Notes: generated from the letters alone by a model not told the origin. DNA of 64,000 nucleotides from Cohnella xylanilytica (GCF_014212175.1 NZ_JACJVR010000044.1:1-64000); one strand, 5' to 3'. Numbered from the stretch's first letter, positions 8,744-17,533 are shown. Numbers and translations: made by a program.

Positions 8744-9442
8744 ATGAAGTTCAGCAAGTCGCTAGGAAGACGGGCGCTCGTTCTCGCCCTGGGCGGGACC
8801 ATTCTGCTTCCCGCTGTGAACGCTTTCGCCGCCGCATCTTATACGGCTACCGACAACGACACGTTCTGGAAGCTGTCCAAGAAGTTCGGCGTGCCCTTGC
8901 AGACGTTGATGCAAGCGAATCCGAAGGTGAACCCTCTCAACATCTACCAAGGCCTCAAGCTGACGATCCCCTCCGCGGCCCAAGCCAAGCCGGCCGGCTC
9001 CGGCGCGGCGGCGGCCAAGGCGGCAGCCTCCGCGGCGGCGGCCAACAAGGTTGCGGCCAACAAGGTAACGGCCAGCGCGGTCGCGGCGAAGTCGGTGACG
9101 ACCTCCAGCGGCTCCATACTCGCCTATTCTAAGGTTATCGACATGAAGGCGACCGCTTATTCCGCTTCGAACGAGGAGAACGGCTGGGGACCCGTCGACT
9201 ACTTCGGCAATCCTCTTAAGCTCGGAACCATCGCGGTCGATCCCAAGGTCATCCCCTTCGGCACGAAGGTATACTTAACCGGTTACAGCTTCGGCGGACT
9301 TCCCGCGGGCGGCATGATCGCGACGGCTTCGGATACCGGCAGCGCCATCGTCGGCAACCGCGTCGATATCTTCGTCCCCGGCTCCCGCCAGCAGGTCGCC
9401 AAGTTCGGATTCCAGCAAGTGAAGCTGTACGTTCTGAAGTAA
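8744..9442 (+). CDS. Secreted LysM and 3D-domain cell-wall protein (YocH/RpfB-like)
   Basis: Exported wall enzyme of 232 residues. It has a signal peptide with a hydrophobic core and AFAA cleavage site near residue 30, and one LysM peptidoglycan-binding domain (residues about 32-76, YTATDNDTFWKLSKKFGV to GLKLTIP). An Ala/Lys-rich linker (about 78-125) follows, then a C-terminal 3D domain with the three family aspartates in IAVDPKV, ASDTGSA and NRVDIFVPG. 3D domains are related to lytic transglycosylases. The preceding c-di-AMP riboswitch ties expression to turgor and wall status. A strong terminator follows. Confidence 0.9.
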   Translation: MKFSKSLGRRALVLALGGTILLPAVNAFAAASYTATDNDTFWKLSKKFGVPLQTLMQANPKVNPLNIYQGLKLTIPSAAQAKPAGSGAAAAKAAASAAAANKVAANKVTASAVAAKSVTTSSGSILAYSKVIDMKATAYSASNEENGWGPVDYFGNPLKLGTIAVDPKVIPFGTKVYLTGYSFGGLPAGGMIATASDTGSAIVGNRVDIFVPGSRQQVAKFGFQQVKLYVLK

Positions 9443-9478
9443 TCGCGATCCGCCGCGTTGATGCGGCAGAGATCGACC

Positions 9479-9510
9479 AACGGCTGACGCCTCGCGTCAG
9501 CCGTTTTTGG
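9479..9510 (+). terminator. Terminator of the LysM-3D gene
   Basis: Near-perfect hairpin with arms ACGGCTGACGC and GCGTCAGCCGT around a CTC loop, followed by five T. One arm contains the stop codon of the convergent deacetylase gene, so the two 3' ends share the structure. Confidence 0.9.
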
Positions 9511-10381
9511 TCTCTCGGATTCCGAGCAGCTCCGGCAGCGTCACGGGCTCGTAATTCTGGCTGCGCAGCCATTGGACGAGCTTCGGGATCGCCTGCACCG
9601 TGCCGTACAGGTTCTGCCCCGATCCGCCTCCGGCGTGCAGCAGAATAATGGAGCCGGGCTTCACCGAACGCGTCACGTTCCGGAAGACGGTCTGGGCGCT
9701 CAATTGCCTCCAATCGGACGAATCGACGTCCCAGTTGACGACCGTGTAGCCGCCGGCCTTCGCCCACGCCAGTTGGGAAGGCTTGATCTCCCCGTACGGA
9801 GGGCGGATGAGGCGGGGAGCGAAGCCGACCTCCCTCGCGACGATCGACTCCGTCCGGCGGATCTGTTCCTTCATCTCCCGCAGCGTAAGCCGGGAGAAGT
9901 CGGGGTGATCGAAGGAGTGGTTGCCGATCGCGTGCCCTTCCTTCCGGATTCTTCTCACCAGGGCCGGGTGCTTCCGCGCCCGGCTTCCCACCACGAAGAA
10001 CGTCGCGTGAACCTTCTCGCGCCTCAGGGCGTTGAGCACGAGCGGCGTATACCGGGGGTCGGGAACGTCGTCGAACGTAAGCGCGACTTGGCGGGTTCTC
10101 CTCGGAGCCGAGAGCACGAAGGCTCCCCGGAACCTGCGCTGCATCTCCGTCCAGTTCCCCCCGCGGGGGCGTCCGGCCGCCTCCAAGCCGAAGGACGCGC
10201 CGAAGCCGGACCGCAGCAGGTCCGCTCCGTAGTCGGCCCCCTTCTCCGAGATCGCCGTCTTCGCCTCCGAGGCCGCCGCCTCGGCGACGGACCGGCCGCC
10301 CGATCGTTCGGCGAACAGCAGAAGGACGGCGCATCCCAACGCGAAGATGCACCGTCCCCCTAATGACCAAGGTCGTCTCAT
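9497..10381 (-). CDS. Polysaccharide deacetylase (NodB domain), membrane-anchored or secreted
   Basis: Likely removes N-acetyl groups from peptidoglycan or another glycan outside the cell. The 294-residue protein has an N-terminal hydrophobic segment (residues about 8-23), then a NodB domain. The metal/catalytic motifs are TFDDVP (about residue 100), the His pair in NHSFDHPD, RPPYGE, WDVDSSDW and the C-terminal ILLHAGG. I chose the ATG with GGAGG 6-7 bases upstream; an ATG 13 codons earlier lacks a ribosome site. It is convergent with the LysM-3D gene. The exact substrate cannot be told. Confidence 0.9.
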   Translation of the reverse strand: MRRPWSLGGRCIFALGCAVLLLFAERSGGRSVAEAAASEAKTAISEKGADYGADLLRSGFGASFGLEAAGRPRGGNWTEMQRRFRGAFVLSAPRRTRQVALTFDDVPDPRYTPLVLNALRREKVHATFFVVGSRARKHPALVRRIRKEGHAIGNHSFDHPDFSRLTLREMKEQIRRTESIVAREVGFAPRLIRPPYGEIKPSQLAWAKAGGYTVVNWDVDSSDWRQLSAQTVFRNVTRSVKPGSIILLHAGGGSGQNLYGTVQAIPKLVQWLRSQNYEPVTLPELLGIRETKNG

Positions 10382-10517
10382 ATCGTACCTCCACTCCCTG
10401 TTGGAAACCGGCGCTTCCATTATCGTGAGCGGATGGCAGCTATCTCATTCAGGAATTCCCGTAATTCGTCGCAATTCCGTTCGCGGTTCCCGCTTAAGCT
10501 TTAGCATAGGCTTCGGC

Positions 10518-11762
10518 TCAGGCTTCGGCTTCCGGCTCCCGCTCCTCCAGGCCGAGCTTGCGGACCCACCACGCCGTCGTGCCCGCCTGGACGACGATCG
10601 TGAAGACGATCGCCATGAACACGACCGCGGACAACCGGTCCGCGCCCGCGACGCCCCGCGCCGCGATCATGCCGGACAAGGCGGCCGGGATGACGCCGGT
10701 CTCGCGCACCCAGAACATGAACAGCAGCTCCCGCCGCGACCAGCGGGCTCTGACGTCCGGCAGCGCCGACGCCAGGACGGCGAGCGGGCGCGCCGCGAAC
10801 ACGAGCGCGAGCACGACGGCGATCGCCGGCCAGAAGTGCTCGCCGAGCAGCTTGAAGTCGACCTGGCTTCCGAGCAGCACGAAGATCAGCATGCGCAGAA
10901 TGACCGTCGCGTTCTCCGCCACGTGCCCCATCTCCTGCTCCTTCTCCGGCATGGGCAGTCGGAAGCTGGCCGAATTGCCCCACACGATCCCGGCGGTGAA
11001 CGTCGCCATCAGGCCGCTCACCTGGAGCAGGTCGCCGAGCAGATAGGCGCCGAGCGCCACCGCGATCATCGCGATGGCCGCGTAATCCTTCAGGAAGCCC
11101 CATCGATCGTGGGCGACGAGCCAGACCGCGGCCAGCGAGAAGACGAGCCCGACGGCGAGGCCGCCGATGGCCGTCGTCAGGAACTCCAGGCTTAACGCGC
11201 CGGCGTTCAGCGCCTTCCCTTCCGTCAGGGCGGCGAGCAGGGCGAAGGTCAGAATCGACCCCGTGGCGTCGTTGAAGGCGGATTCGCTCTCGACGGTCTC
11301 GCGCAGCCGCTCCTTCACCCGGACTTGCCGGAACACGGGGATGATCGTCGCCGGATCGGTACTGGAGATGACCGCCCCGATCAATAGCGACGTCGTCCAG
11401 TCGAGGCCGAACGCCAGATGAGCGACGGCTCCCGCGACCCCCATCGTCACGAGCACGCCGACGACGCTGAGCAGGCCGACCGTCAGCGCGACCTGCTTCA
11501 GGCCGCGCAGGCGGATTCCGCGTCCCCCGTCGAACAGGATCAGCGCCGACCCGACGGCCAGAATAAGCTGGTTCGCGATCGAGCCGGCGTCTTCCGATAT
11601 CCAATGCATGCCGGTTCCGAGCAGCATTCCCGCCGCGATGAAGAGCACGACGTCCGGCAGGCGCAGCCAGGCGGCGATGCGCCCGGAGATCATGCCGGCT
11701 CCGAGAACGAGCAGCAGCATAAGGAGCAATTCATGTACGGCGTGCATCGTCTGCTCTTGCAT
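10518..11762 (-). CDS. CPA1-family Na+ or K+/H+ antiporter (NhaP-like)
   Basis: Multi-spanning antiporter of 414 residues with about 12-13 hydrophobic helices. The CPA1 ion-site pattern is visible in GAVISSTDPATIIPVF and the ESAFNDATG motif (acidic pair ND). No RCK domain is attached. The start is the ATG with AAGGATGG about 7 bases upstream, not the ATG three codons earlier. It follows the KtrA/C-like gene by 66 bases with no U-tailed terminator between, so it may belong to the riboswitch-controlled ktr unit. An antiporter next to a K+ importer suggests K+ efflux or Na+ exchange; the ion is not proven. Confidence 0.85.
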   Translation of the reverse strand: MQEQTMHAVHELLLMLLLVLGAGMISGRIAAWLRLPDVVLFIAAGMLLGTGMHWISEDAGSIANQLILAVGSALILFDGGRGIRLRGLKQVALTVGLLSVVGVLVTMGVAGAVAHLAFGLDWTTSLLIGAVISSTDPATIIPVFRQVRVKERLRETVESESAFNDATGSILTFALLAALTEGKALNAGALSLEFLTTAIGGLAVGLVFSLAAVWLVAHDRWGFLKDYAAIAMIAVALGAYLLGDLLQVSGLMATFTAGIVWGNSASFRLPMPEKEQEMGHVAENATVILRMLIFVLLGSQVDFKLLGEHFWPAIAVVLALVFAARPLAVLASALPDVRARWSRRELLFMFWVRETGVIPAALSGMIAARGVAGADRLSAVVFMAIVFTIVVQAGTTAWWVRKLGLEEREPEAEA

Positions 11763-11828
11763 GATGACCATCCTTCTATTGGGCGAGAGAGACCCGGTCT
11801 GGGCCGGGCCGTCCTCCTTTTCCCGACT

Positions 11829-12494
11829 CTAGCGGCTTCCGATCGACTCCTGGAACTCTTCGATCTGATCGTTCGTGCCGATGACGACCATGACGTCCTT
11901 CTCGGCCAACACGTCGTCGGCCGTCGGGGCGATGACGATCCCCTTGAGCTTGTTGATCGCCACGACGCTGCAGCCGAACCGGCCGCGCGGATTGACCTCC
12001 GCGAGCGACTTGCCCGTCAGGCAAGCCGGCACCGCGAGCTCCGCGATCGTGTATTGCTTCGACAGCTCGATATAATCGAGCAGGTTCGGAGAGACGAGCT
12101 GATGCGCGACCCGGATGCCCATATCCCGTTCGGGGTAGATGACCCGGTCGACGCCGATCCGCTCCAGCACGCGCCCGTGCAGCTCGGACACCGCCTTCGC
12201 CACCACCTTCTTGACGCCCAGCTCCTTCAGCAGGATCGTCGCCAGAATGCTCGCCTGGATGTCGTCGCCGATGGCCACGACGCCGCAGTCGAAGTTGCGG
12301 GCGCCGATCGAACGGAGCACCTCCTCCTCCGTCGCGTCCGCGATGACCGTGTGCGTCAGCACCGTGCTCAGCTCCTGTACCTTCTCCTCGTCCCGGTCGA
12401 CGCCGAGCACCTCGTTGCCCAGCTCGATCAGCTCGCGGCCGATGCTGGAACCGAATCGTCCCAATCCGATGATGACAAATTGCGTCGTCTTCAT
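11829..12494 (-). CDS. ktrC: Potassium uptake regulatory subunit, RCK domains (KtrA/KtrC type)
   Basis: Cytosolic gating subunit of a Ktr channel. The 221-residue protein has an RCK_N Rossmann domain, with FVIIGLGRFGSS (residues 6-17) and the acidic VDRDEEK that contacts the ribose. An RCK_C domain from about residue 138 is the part known to bind c-di-AMP in KtrA/KtrC proteins. AAGGTAGG precedes the ATG. It lies 19 bases after the second channel gene. Whether it is KtrA or KtrC by ancestry cannot be told here; it appears to serve two channel paralogs. Confidence 0.88.
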   Translation of the reverse strand: MKTTQFVIIGLGRFGSSIGRELIELGNEVLGVDRDEEKVQELSTVLTHTVIADATEEEVLRSIGARNFDCGVVAIGDDIQASILATILLKELGVKKVVAKAVSELHGRVLERIGVDRVIYPERDMGIRVAHQLVSPNLLDYIELSKQYTIAELAVPACLTGKSLAEVNPRGRFGCSVVAINKLKGIVIAPTADDVLAEKDVMVVIGTNDQIEEFQESIGSR

Positions 12495-12513
12495 AAGCGC
12501 TACCTACCTTCTC

Positions 12514-13857
12514 CTACCCGATAATAATCTTGCCTTCCGCGTGGCGGTACAGAACCCGGCCCGGCTTCGGCCCGAGCGCGTACCCGAGCGTCAGCGGTCC
12601 CAGCCGCCCGATGAACATCATGAGAATAATAATGATCTTGCCGGTGAGCGTCAGCTGCGTCGTCAGTCCCATCGTGAGGCCGACGGTGCCGAAGGCGGAA
12701 GTGACCTCGAACAGGATTTTCAGAAAATGATGGTCTTCCGTCGTCGACAGGATCATGGTCGCGACCATGACGAGCGTCAGCGAGAGCAGCGTGACGGTCA
12801 GGGCCTTGTAGACGCGCTCCTGGGCGAGCCGGTGCCGGAACAGCACGACGTCCTCCTTGCCCCGGATCATGGCGTACACCGCCCCGATCAGTGCCGTGAA
12901 CGTCGTCGTCTTGATCCCGCCCCCGGTCGAGCCGGGAGACGCGCCGATGAACATGAGCACGACGATGAAGAACTGGGTCGCCTGGCGCAGCGTCGCCAGA
13001 TCGAGCGTGTTGACGCCGGCCGTCCGCGGGGAGACCGACTGCATGAACGCGGACAGGATCTTCTCGCCGAGCGGGAGCGGCTTCATCGTGCCCGGGTTGG
13101 AATATTCGAAGACGAAGATGACGACGGCCCCGAACAGGATGAGGAAGCCCGACATGCTCAGCACGACCTTGGAATGCAGAGACAGCTTCTTGTTGCGGCG
13201 AAAATCGGTCAAGTCCGACAGCACGACGAAGCCGAGCCCGCCCGTGATGATGAGCAGCATCGTCACGATGTTGACGAGAGGATCCCCTACGTAATCGGTC
13301 AAGCTGCGGAAGTTGCCCATGATGTCGATCCCGGCGTTGTTGAAGAAGGAGACCGCATGGAAAATTCCGTAGTATACGGCGCGTCCCGGGCTCATATCGA
13401 ATAAGAAGCGGATCGCGAAGAGCAGGGCTCCCGTCGCTTCGATCGCCAGAGCGTAGAGAACGACGCGGCGCACGAGCCGGATGATGCCTTCGATGCTCGA
13501 CTGGTTGAGCGCTTCCTGAAGAATCAGTCTCTCCTTCAGAGAGATTCGGCGCTTGAGGAAGAACGCGAACAACGTCGCCATCGTCATGAACCCCAGGCCG
13601 CCGATCTGAATGAGCAGCAGAATGACGATCTGGCCGAACGTCGAGTAATGCGTGCCCGTATCCACGGTGACGAGGCCGGTGACGCACGTCGCCGTCGTGG
13701 CGGTGAAGAGCGCGTCGATATAGGGCGTCGGCTGCCCCGTCGCCGAGGCGACCGGCAGCCTGAGAAGCTGCGAGCCGATGAAGATGATCAGCGCGAACCC
13801 GATGACCAGAAGCCTTGGCGGAGAGGCGTACAGCCATTTTATCGTTTTCCCGAACAA
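12514..13857 (-). CDS. Potassium channel subunit KtrB/KtrD type, second tandem copy
   Basis: Membrane subunit of a Ktr K+ uptake system, 447 residues. It has four M1-P-M2 repeats with a glycine in each selectivity loop: TCVTGL, NNAGID, PRTAGV and FGTVGL. SPGSTGGGIKTTTF marks the intramembrane gate region. I start it at TTG, 6-7 bases after GAGGTG. This gives MFGKTIKWLYASPPR, aligned residue for residue with the upstream copy, while the GTG three codons earlier overlaps the ribosome site. Both copies end with the same GRVLYRHAEGKIIIG-type tail, showing tandem duplication. Confidence 0.88.
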   Translation of the reverse strand: MFGKTIKWLYASPPRLLVIGFALIIFIGSQLLRLPVASATGQPTPYIDALFTATTATCVTGLVTVDTGTHYSTFGQIVILLLIQIGGLGFMTMATLFAFFLKRRISLKERLILQEALNQSSIEGIIRLVRRVVLYALAIEATGALLFAIRFLFDMSPGRAVYYGIFHAVSFFNNAGIDIMGNFRSLTDYVGDPLVNIVTMLLIITGGLGFVVLSDLTDFRRNKKLSLHSKVVLSMSGFLILFGAVVIFVFEYSNPGTMKPLPLGEKILSAFMQSVSPRTAGVNTLDLATLRQATQFFIVVLMFIGASPGSTGGGIKTTTFTALIGAVYAMIRGKEDVVLFRHRLAQERVYKALTVTLLSLTLVMVATMILSTTEDHHFLKILFEVTSAFGTVGLTMGLTTQLTLTGKIIIILMMFIGRLGPLTLGYALGPKPGRVLYRHAEGKIIIG

Positions 13858-13870
13858 GCTCGTCACCTCG

Positions 13871-15214
13871 CTACCCGATTATGATCTTGCCTTCCGCGTG
13901 GCGGTACAGCGTCCGTCCCGGCTTGGAGCCGACCGCGTAGAACAAGGTCAGCGGGCCGAGACGGCCGATGAACATCATCGCGATGACGATAAGCTTGCCC
14001 GCGTCCGTCAGCTCGGGCGTCATCCCCGTCGACAGGCCGACCGTGGCGAAGGCGGACGTCGCTTCGAACAGGACGGGCATGAACATATGATTCTCCGTAA
14101 TGGATAGAATCATCGTCGCCGTCATGACGAGAGCGAACGAGAAGATCGTGACGGTGATCGCTTTGTACACTCTTTCCCGCTCGAGGCGGTACCGAAACAG
14201 CACGACGTCCTGCCGGCCGCGGACGACCGCGAGGACGGCCACGATCAGGACGGCGAACGTCGTCGTCTTGATGCCGCCGCCCGTCGAGCCGGGAGAGGCG
14301 CCGATGAACATAAGCCATACCATAAGGAACTGGGTCGCCTGGCGCAGCGAGGCGATATCGATCGTGGAGACGCCCGCCGACCGCGGGGAGATCGAATGAA
14401 GCATCGCCGCGACGGCCTTGTCCCCGAAGCTTAGAGGACCGAGCGTCTTCCCGTTCGTGTACTCGAAGATCAGGATGAGCGCCGCTCCCGCGACGAACAG
14501 GGCGGCCGTGACGCTCAGCGCGACCTTGGAATGCAGCGACAGCTTCCGGCGCTTCGGGAATTCGACCAGGTCCGCGAGGACGACGAAGCCGACGCCGCCG
14601 AGGAAGATAAGCGCGATGGAGACGAGGTTCACGAACGGATCGGACACGTAGGCGGCCATGCTCCGGTAATTCCCGAACAGATCGAACCCCGCGTTATTGA
14701 ATATCGAAACTCCGTGAAAAATACCGAAGTAAAACGCCTTGCCGGCCGGCATATCCGAGAGGAAGCGGAGCGTGTACAGCAGCGAGCCGACCGCTTCGAT
14801 CGTCAGGGCGTAAGTGATGACCTTCCGGACCAGCCGGACGATCCCCTCCAGGCTGCCCTGGTTCAGCGATTCCTGCAGGACGAGGCGCTCCTTCAGGGAC
14901 ACCTTCCTCCGCAGGAAAATCGCGAAGAGAGTTCCCATCGTCATGAAGCCGAGACCTCCGACTTGGACGAGTACGAGGATGACCCAATGGCCGAACGTCG
15001 AGAACAGCACCCCCGTATCGACGACGGTCAGCCCCGTGACGCAGGTCGCGGATGCCGACGTGAAGAGGGCGTCCAGCCACCCGAGCCGATAGCCCGGCCG
15101 AACCGATACCGGCAGCTTGAGCAGGACGGCTCCGGCCAGCACGATCAAGGCGAAGCCGATGGCGAGCGTTCGGGGCGGGGAGGCGTTCAGCCACGCCCTG
15201 GCTTTCTTGTACAA
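13871..15214 (-). CDS. Potassium channel subunit KtrB/KtrD type, first tandem copy
   Basis: First gene of the ktr unit, 447 residues, the same length and architecture as the copy that follows. The four selectivity-loop glycines lie in TCVTGL, NNAGFD, PRSAGV and FATVGL. SPGSTGGGIKTTTF and the C-terminal GRTLYRHAEGKIIIG are shared with copy two. It starts at TTG with GAGGTG 8-9 bases upstream, and its stop lies 13 bases before the next start. It lies directly downstream of a ydaO-type riboswitch and terminator, as ktrAB does in Bacillus subtilis, so high c-di-AMP should reduce K+ uptake. Confidence 0.9.
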   Translation of the reverse strand: MYKKARAWLNASPPRTLAIGFALIVLAGAVLLKLPVSVRPGYRLGWLDALFTSASATCVTGLTVVDTGVLFSTFGHWVILVLVQVGGLGFMTMGTLFAIFLRRKVSLKERLVLQESLNQGSLEGIVRLVRKVITYALTIEAVGSLLYTLRFLSDMPAGKAFYFGIFHGVSIFNNAGFDLFGNYRSMAAYVSDPFVNLVSIALIFLGGVGFVVLADLVEFPKRRKLSLHSKVALSVTAALFVAGAALILIFEYTNGKTLGPLSFGDKAVAAMLHSISPRSAGVSTIDIASLRQATQFLMVWLMFIGASPGSTGGGIKTTTFAVLIVAVLAVVRGRQDVVLFRYRLERERVYKAITVTIFSFALVMTATMILSITENHMFMPVLFEATSAFATVGLSTGMTPELTDAGKLIVIAMMFIGRLGPLTLFYAVGSKPGRTLYRHAEGKIIIG

Positions 15215-15278
15215 CCGTCTTCACCTCAATCGTTATTCGACGGTCCGACCCGCCATGTTCTGTGTCCGTTCGAAGGCA

Positions 15279-15307
15279 AAACAAAAAGCACTGGAACTCC
15301 AGTGCTT
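15279..15307 (-). terminator. Riboswitch expression-platform terminator before the ktr genes
   Basis: Perfect hairpin on the minus strand with arms AAGCACTGGA and TCCAGTGCTT, then TTTTTGTTTT. It lies between the aptamer and the first ktr start, as expected for a transcriptional OFF switch. Confidence 0.92.
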
Positions 15308-15321
15308 GAGCGCGCACGAGT

Positions 15322-15482
15322 CCTGTTCGGGCAGCCTACGAGGTTAGCTGACGGGTTCGGGCCTGAACAGGCTGCCCTATCCTGCGCCTAAGCGCTCGGA
15401 ATTCACCCCGGTCGAGCATGCTTGCGGGCAAGCATACGCAACAAATGGTTCCCCCGTTTTCTTGCGGAAATTCGGCTGGAGA
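15322..15482 (-). ncRNA. Cyclic-di-AMP riboswitch (ydaO/yuaA type) of the ktr operon
   Basis: Read on the minus strand it shows ACGGGGGAACC, a small variable hairpin (ATGCTTGC/GCAAGCAT), CCGGGGTGAATTCC, then CCCGAACCCGTCAGCTAACC and CTCGTAGGC, the signature of the ydaO class. GGGCAGCCT and AGGCTGCCC can pair across the 3' part. CCTGTTC can alternatively pair with GAACAGG just before the terminator, giving a plausible switch between two folds. Genes of this class downstream are often K+ transporters, which is what is found. Confidence 0.92.
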
Positions 15483-15520
15483 GTATGATGGATGGTAGGC
15501 CTTGCAAACATTCACATCGC

Positions 15521-15550
15521 ATTATAGTCCGCGCCCGGAGTCGGGAACAA
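15521..15550 (-). promoter_or_regulatory. Promoter of the ktr riboswitch transcript
   Basis: Minus-strand TATAAT with TTGTTC 18 bases upstream. It is about 40 bases upstream of the aptamer, so initiation here would include the whole riboswitch. Confidence 0.6.
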
Positions 15551-15566
15551 GCTTGAATTTGGACGG

Positions 15567-15589
15567 ATTAAGCGCCGGATTGGCTTAAT
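15567..15589. repeat. Perfect 7-bp inverted repeat between ktr and the CPBP gene
   Basis: ATTAAGC and GCTTAAT separated by 9 bases. The size and symmetry suit a protein operator for the divergent genes, but I cannot name a regulator. The rest of this 185-base stretch shows nothing else convincing. Confidence 0.35.
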
Positions 15590-15753
15590 GGGCGGGGCTG
15601 AGGGGATAAACCGGGCTCGTTACGGGGTTTCTTCGGTTTTATCTCGCTCCTGCGCCCGTTTAGATAGAAAAAACGCGGAAATTCGAAGAGAAGCCGCGGG
15701 GATGTCGGATGTATGCGTTTACTTAAACTCGCCTGATGAACGGAGTGGAAATC

Positions 15754-17412
15754 TTGTTCTCTATGCGCTGGTTCGTGATCTCTTGTGTCGGATTCCTCGT
15801 GTTCCTCTGGGCGCAGATCTTCCCCGGCATCGCCGCCGTCGCCGACCCTTCGGCGAATCCCCGCGTGCTGGACCGGGCGTCCGCCCGCAACCTCGCCCTC
15901 GCGGCGGCGGCGGACCGGTTCGACGTCGCGGCGACGGACGTCGTCAAGCTCGACCTGACCCACTTCAGCGACGGGGACGCGGTCGGGTACTTCTCCAAGC
16001 GGAAGCTGTCGGACGAATACGACCGCAGCTGGGAGGAGAGCTTCCCGACCGACGTCTATCGGGCGGATCTCAAGCTCGTCACCGGCGATTGGCTGCAGCT
16101 GTCGCTGCATATGAAGTCGGGCAAGCTCGTCGCCTGGAAGCGGCTGGAGAGCTCGGGCGGCGTCGCGGCGGGGGCGAAGGATAAGGCGTCCCGCGTTCGG
16201 GAAGCCTGGGCGGAGCTCGGGCGATGGGGCTATTCGGAGTCGGATTGGGAGCTCGCCGATCCCTCCGCGGCGGACGGATCGACCGTGTTCCAATCCCGGA
16301 AGCCCCCGCTCGGGGAAGCCCGCCTCCAGCTCGCCGTCAAGCCGGGAGAGCAGCTCGTCTACCGCTTTTCGCTCCCGCAGGCGTACACGGACTACATCGA
16401 GCATCAGCAACGCCTGGCGACGCGGATGTCGACGATCGGATACGTGCTGCCCGAGATCGTCCTGTTCGTTCTGGCTATCGTCTACGCGTCCTCGTACAGC
16501 AGGCACACTTCGTTTAAACGCGGCTGGTTCCTCGCTCTGCTGTTCTTCGTTCTGTACGTTTGCTTCACCTTGAACATGAAGGCGGGCTTCCGCTCCAAGT
16601 CGGAGACGGGACTGCCCGTCAACGAGCACGGCGTGCAGTCGCTGATCGTCGTCAATGCCGTCATCCTGGGGGCGACGGCCTTGCTTACCTACTTCGCCGC
16701 CGTCGGAGGGGACGGCCTATGGCGCTCGATGGGGCGCAAGCTATGGCCGAGATGGCAGGAGGCCGATTACGGCTTCAAGGTCGTGCGCAGCATGACCCAA
16801 GGATATGCGCTCGCGTTCGTCGTACTCGGCGCCCAATCGGTGATCCTGCTCGCGCTCGAGCCGCTGCTCGGGTCGTTCGTCTCCTCCGACGCGTCGCAAT
16901 CGTCGTACAACTTGACGTATCCCTGGCTGATGCCGGTCATCGCCTGGTGCGCCGGCTTGTCGGAGGAGCTGCTGTACCGGCTGTTCGGCATCGGGCTGTT
17001 CCGGCGCTGGCTGACCGGAGCCGCCCGCCTGCTGCTGCGCCGGGAGCCGTCCCGCCGGACGGCGGCGATCCTCACCTTCGCGGCGATGATTCCCCCATCC
17101 GTCATCTGGTCGTTCGGGCACGTCGGCTATCCGATCTATCCGGTGTACACGCGCGTGATCGAGCTGACCGTGCTCGGCCTCCTGTTCGGATGGTTCATGC
17201 TTCGCTTCGGCCTCATGACCGCCATCTTCGCGCACGTGACGCTGGATGCCGTCCTGGTCGGCAGCCAGCTGCTGTTCGACGGCCTTCCGTACGACGCCTA
17301 CAGCGGCCTGTTCAGCTTCGCCATGCCCGCCTTGGCGGGAGCCGCGATCTGGCTGCTGCATCGCGGCTCCGCCGGGGGCGGCCGTGCCCGCACGGCGCAG
17401 CCGGGCAACTAA
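15754..17412 (+). CDS. CPBP-family intramembrane metalloprotease with extra N-terminal domain
   Basis: Membrane protein whose C-terminal half has the CAAX-protease/bacteriocin-processing (CPBP, Abi) signature: EELLYR (EExxxR, about residue 403), FGHVGYP (about 452) and HVTLD (about 494). These are the presumed metal ligands. The N-terminal 230 residues hold one anchor helix and a soluble extracytoplasmic region with charged repeats, which is longer than usual for the family (typically 200-300 residues in total). I prefer the TTG 6 bases after GGAGTG; an ATG six codons upstream (15736) lacks a ribosome site. The substrate is unknown. Confidence 0.82.
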   Translation: MFSMRWFVISCVGFLVFLWAQIFPGIAAVADPSANPRVLDRASARNLALAAAADRFDVAATDVVKLDLTHFSDGDAVGYFSKRKLSDEYDRSWEESFPTDVYRADLKLVTGDWLQLSLHMKSGKLVAWKRLESSGGVAAGAKDKASRVREAWAELGRWGYSESDWELADPSAADGSTVFQSRKPPLGEARLQLAVKPGEQLVYRFSLPQAYTDYIEHQQRLATRMSTIGYVLPEIVLFVLAIVYASSYSRHTSFKRGWFLALLFFVLYVCFTLNMKAGFRSKSETGLPVNEHGVQSLIVVNAVILGATALLTYFAAVGGDGLWRSMGRKLWPRWQEADYGFKVVRSMTQGYALAFVVLGAQSVILLALEPLLGSFVSSDASQSSYNLTYPWLMPVIAWCAGLSEELLYRLFGIGLFRRWLTGAARLLLRREPSRRTAAILTFAAMIPPSVIWSFGHVGYPIYPVYTRVIELTVLGLLFGWFMLRFGLMTAIFAHVTLDAVLVGSQLLFDGLPYDAYSGLFSFAMPALAGAAIWLLHRGSAGGGRARTAQPGN

Positions 17413-17414
17413 TA

Positions 17415-17439
17415 AAGGCGCCCGGTTGGCGGGCGCCTT
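17415..17439. terminator. Hairpin shared by the CPBP gene and uvrC
   Basis: Perfect 10-bp stem AAGGCGCCCG/CGGGCGCCTT starting 3 bases after the CPBP stop. The T-rich side (TTTATT) follows on the minus strand, so it probably ends uvrC transcripts and may also act for the plus strand. A second small hairpin, TAAGTCGA-TTTGT-TCGACTTA, lies at 17476-17496. Confidence 0.65.
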
Positions 17440-17533
17440 GCGATATCGACTTGCGAGGCCGCGCTCGGCAGCCTGTAAGTCGATTTGTTCGACTTATCCG
17501 TTGAGCAAACAGCACCCATGTCGCCGCAGCCGG

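Noticed and set aside
10501-11604. Out-of-frame 367-codon reading frame overlapping the antiporter gene
   Set aside because: It has Arg/Gly-rich shadow composition, while the overlapping frame encodes a recognisable CPA1 antiporter with helices and ion-site motifs.
12514-15214. Frameshifted single large transporter instead of two channel genes
   Set aside because: Each half has a complete set of four selectivity loops, its own ribosome site and start, and an identical length. They are tandem paralogs.
15568-16629. Antisense 353-codon frame over the CPBP protease gene
   Set aside because: No ribosome site, no domains; the plus-strand frame has the protease motifs and membrane segments.
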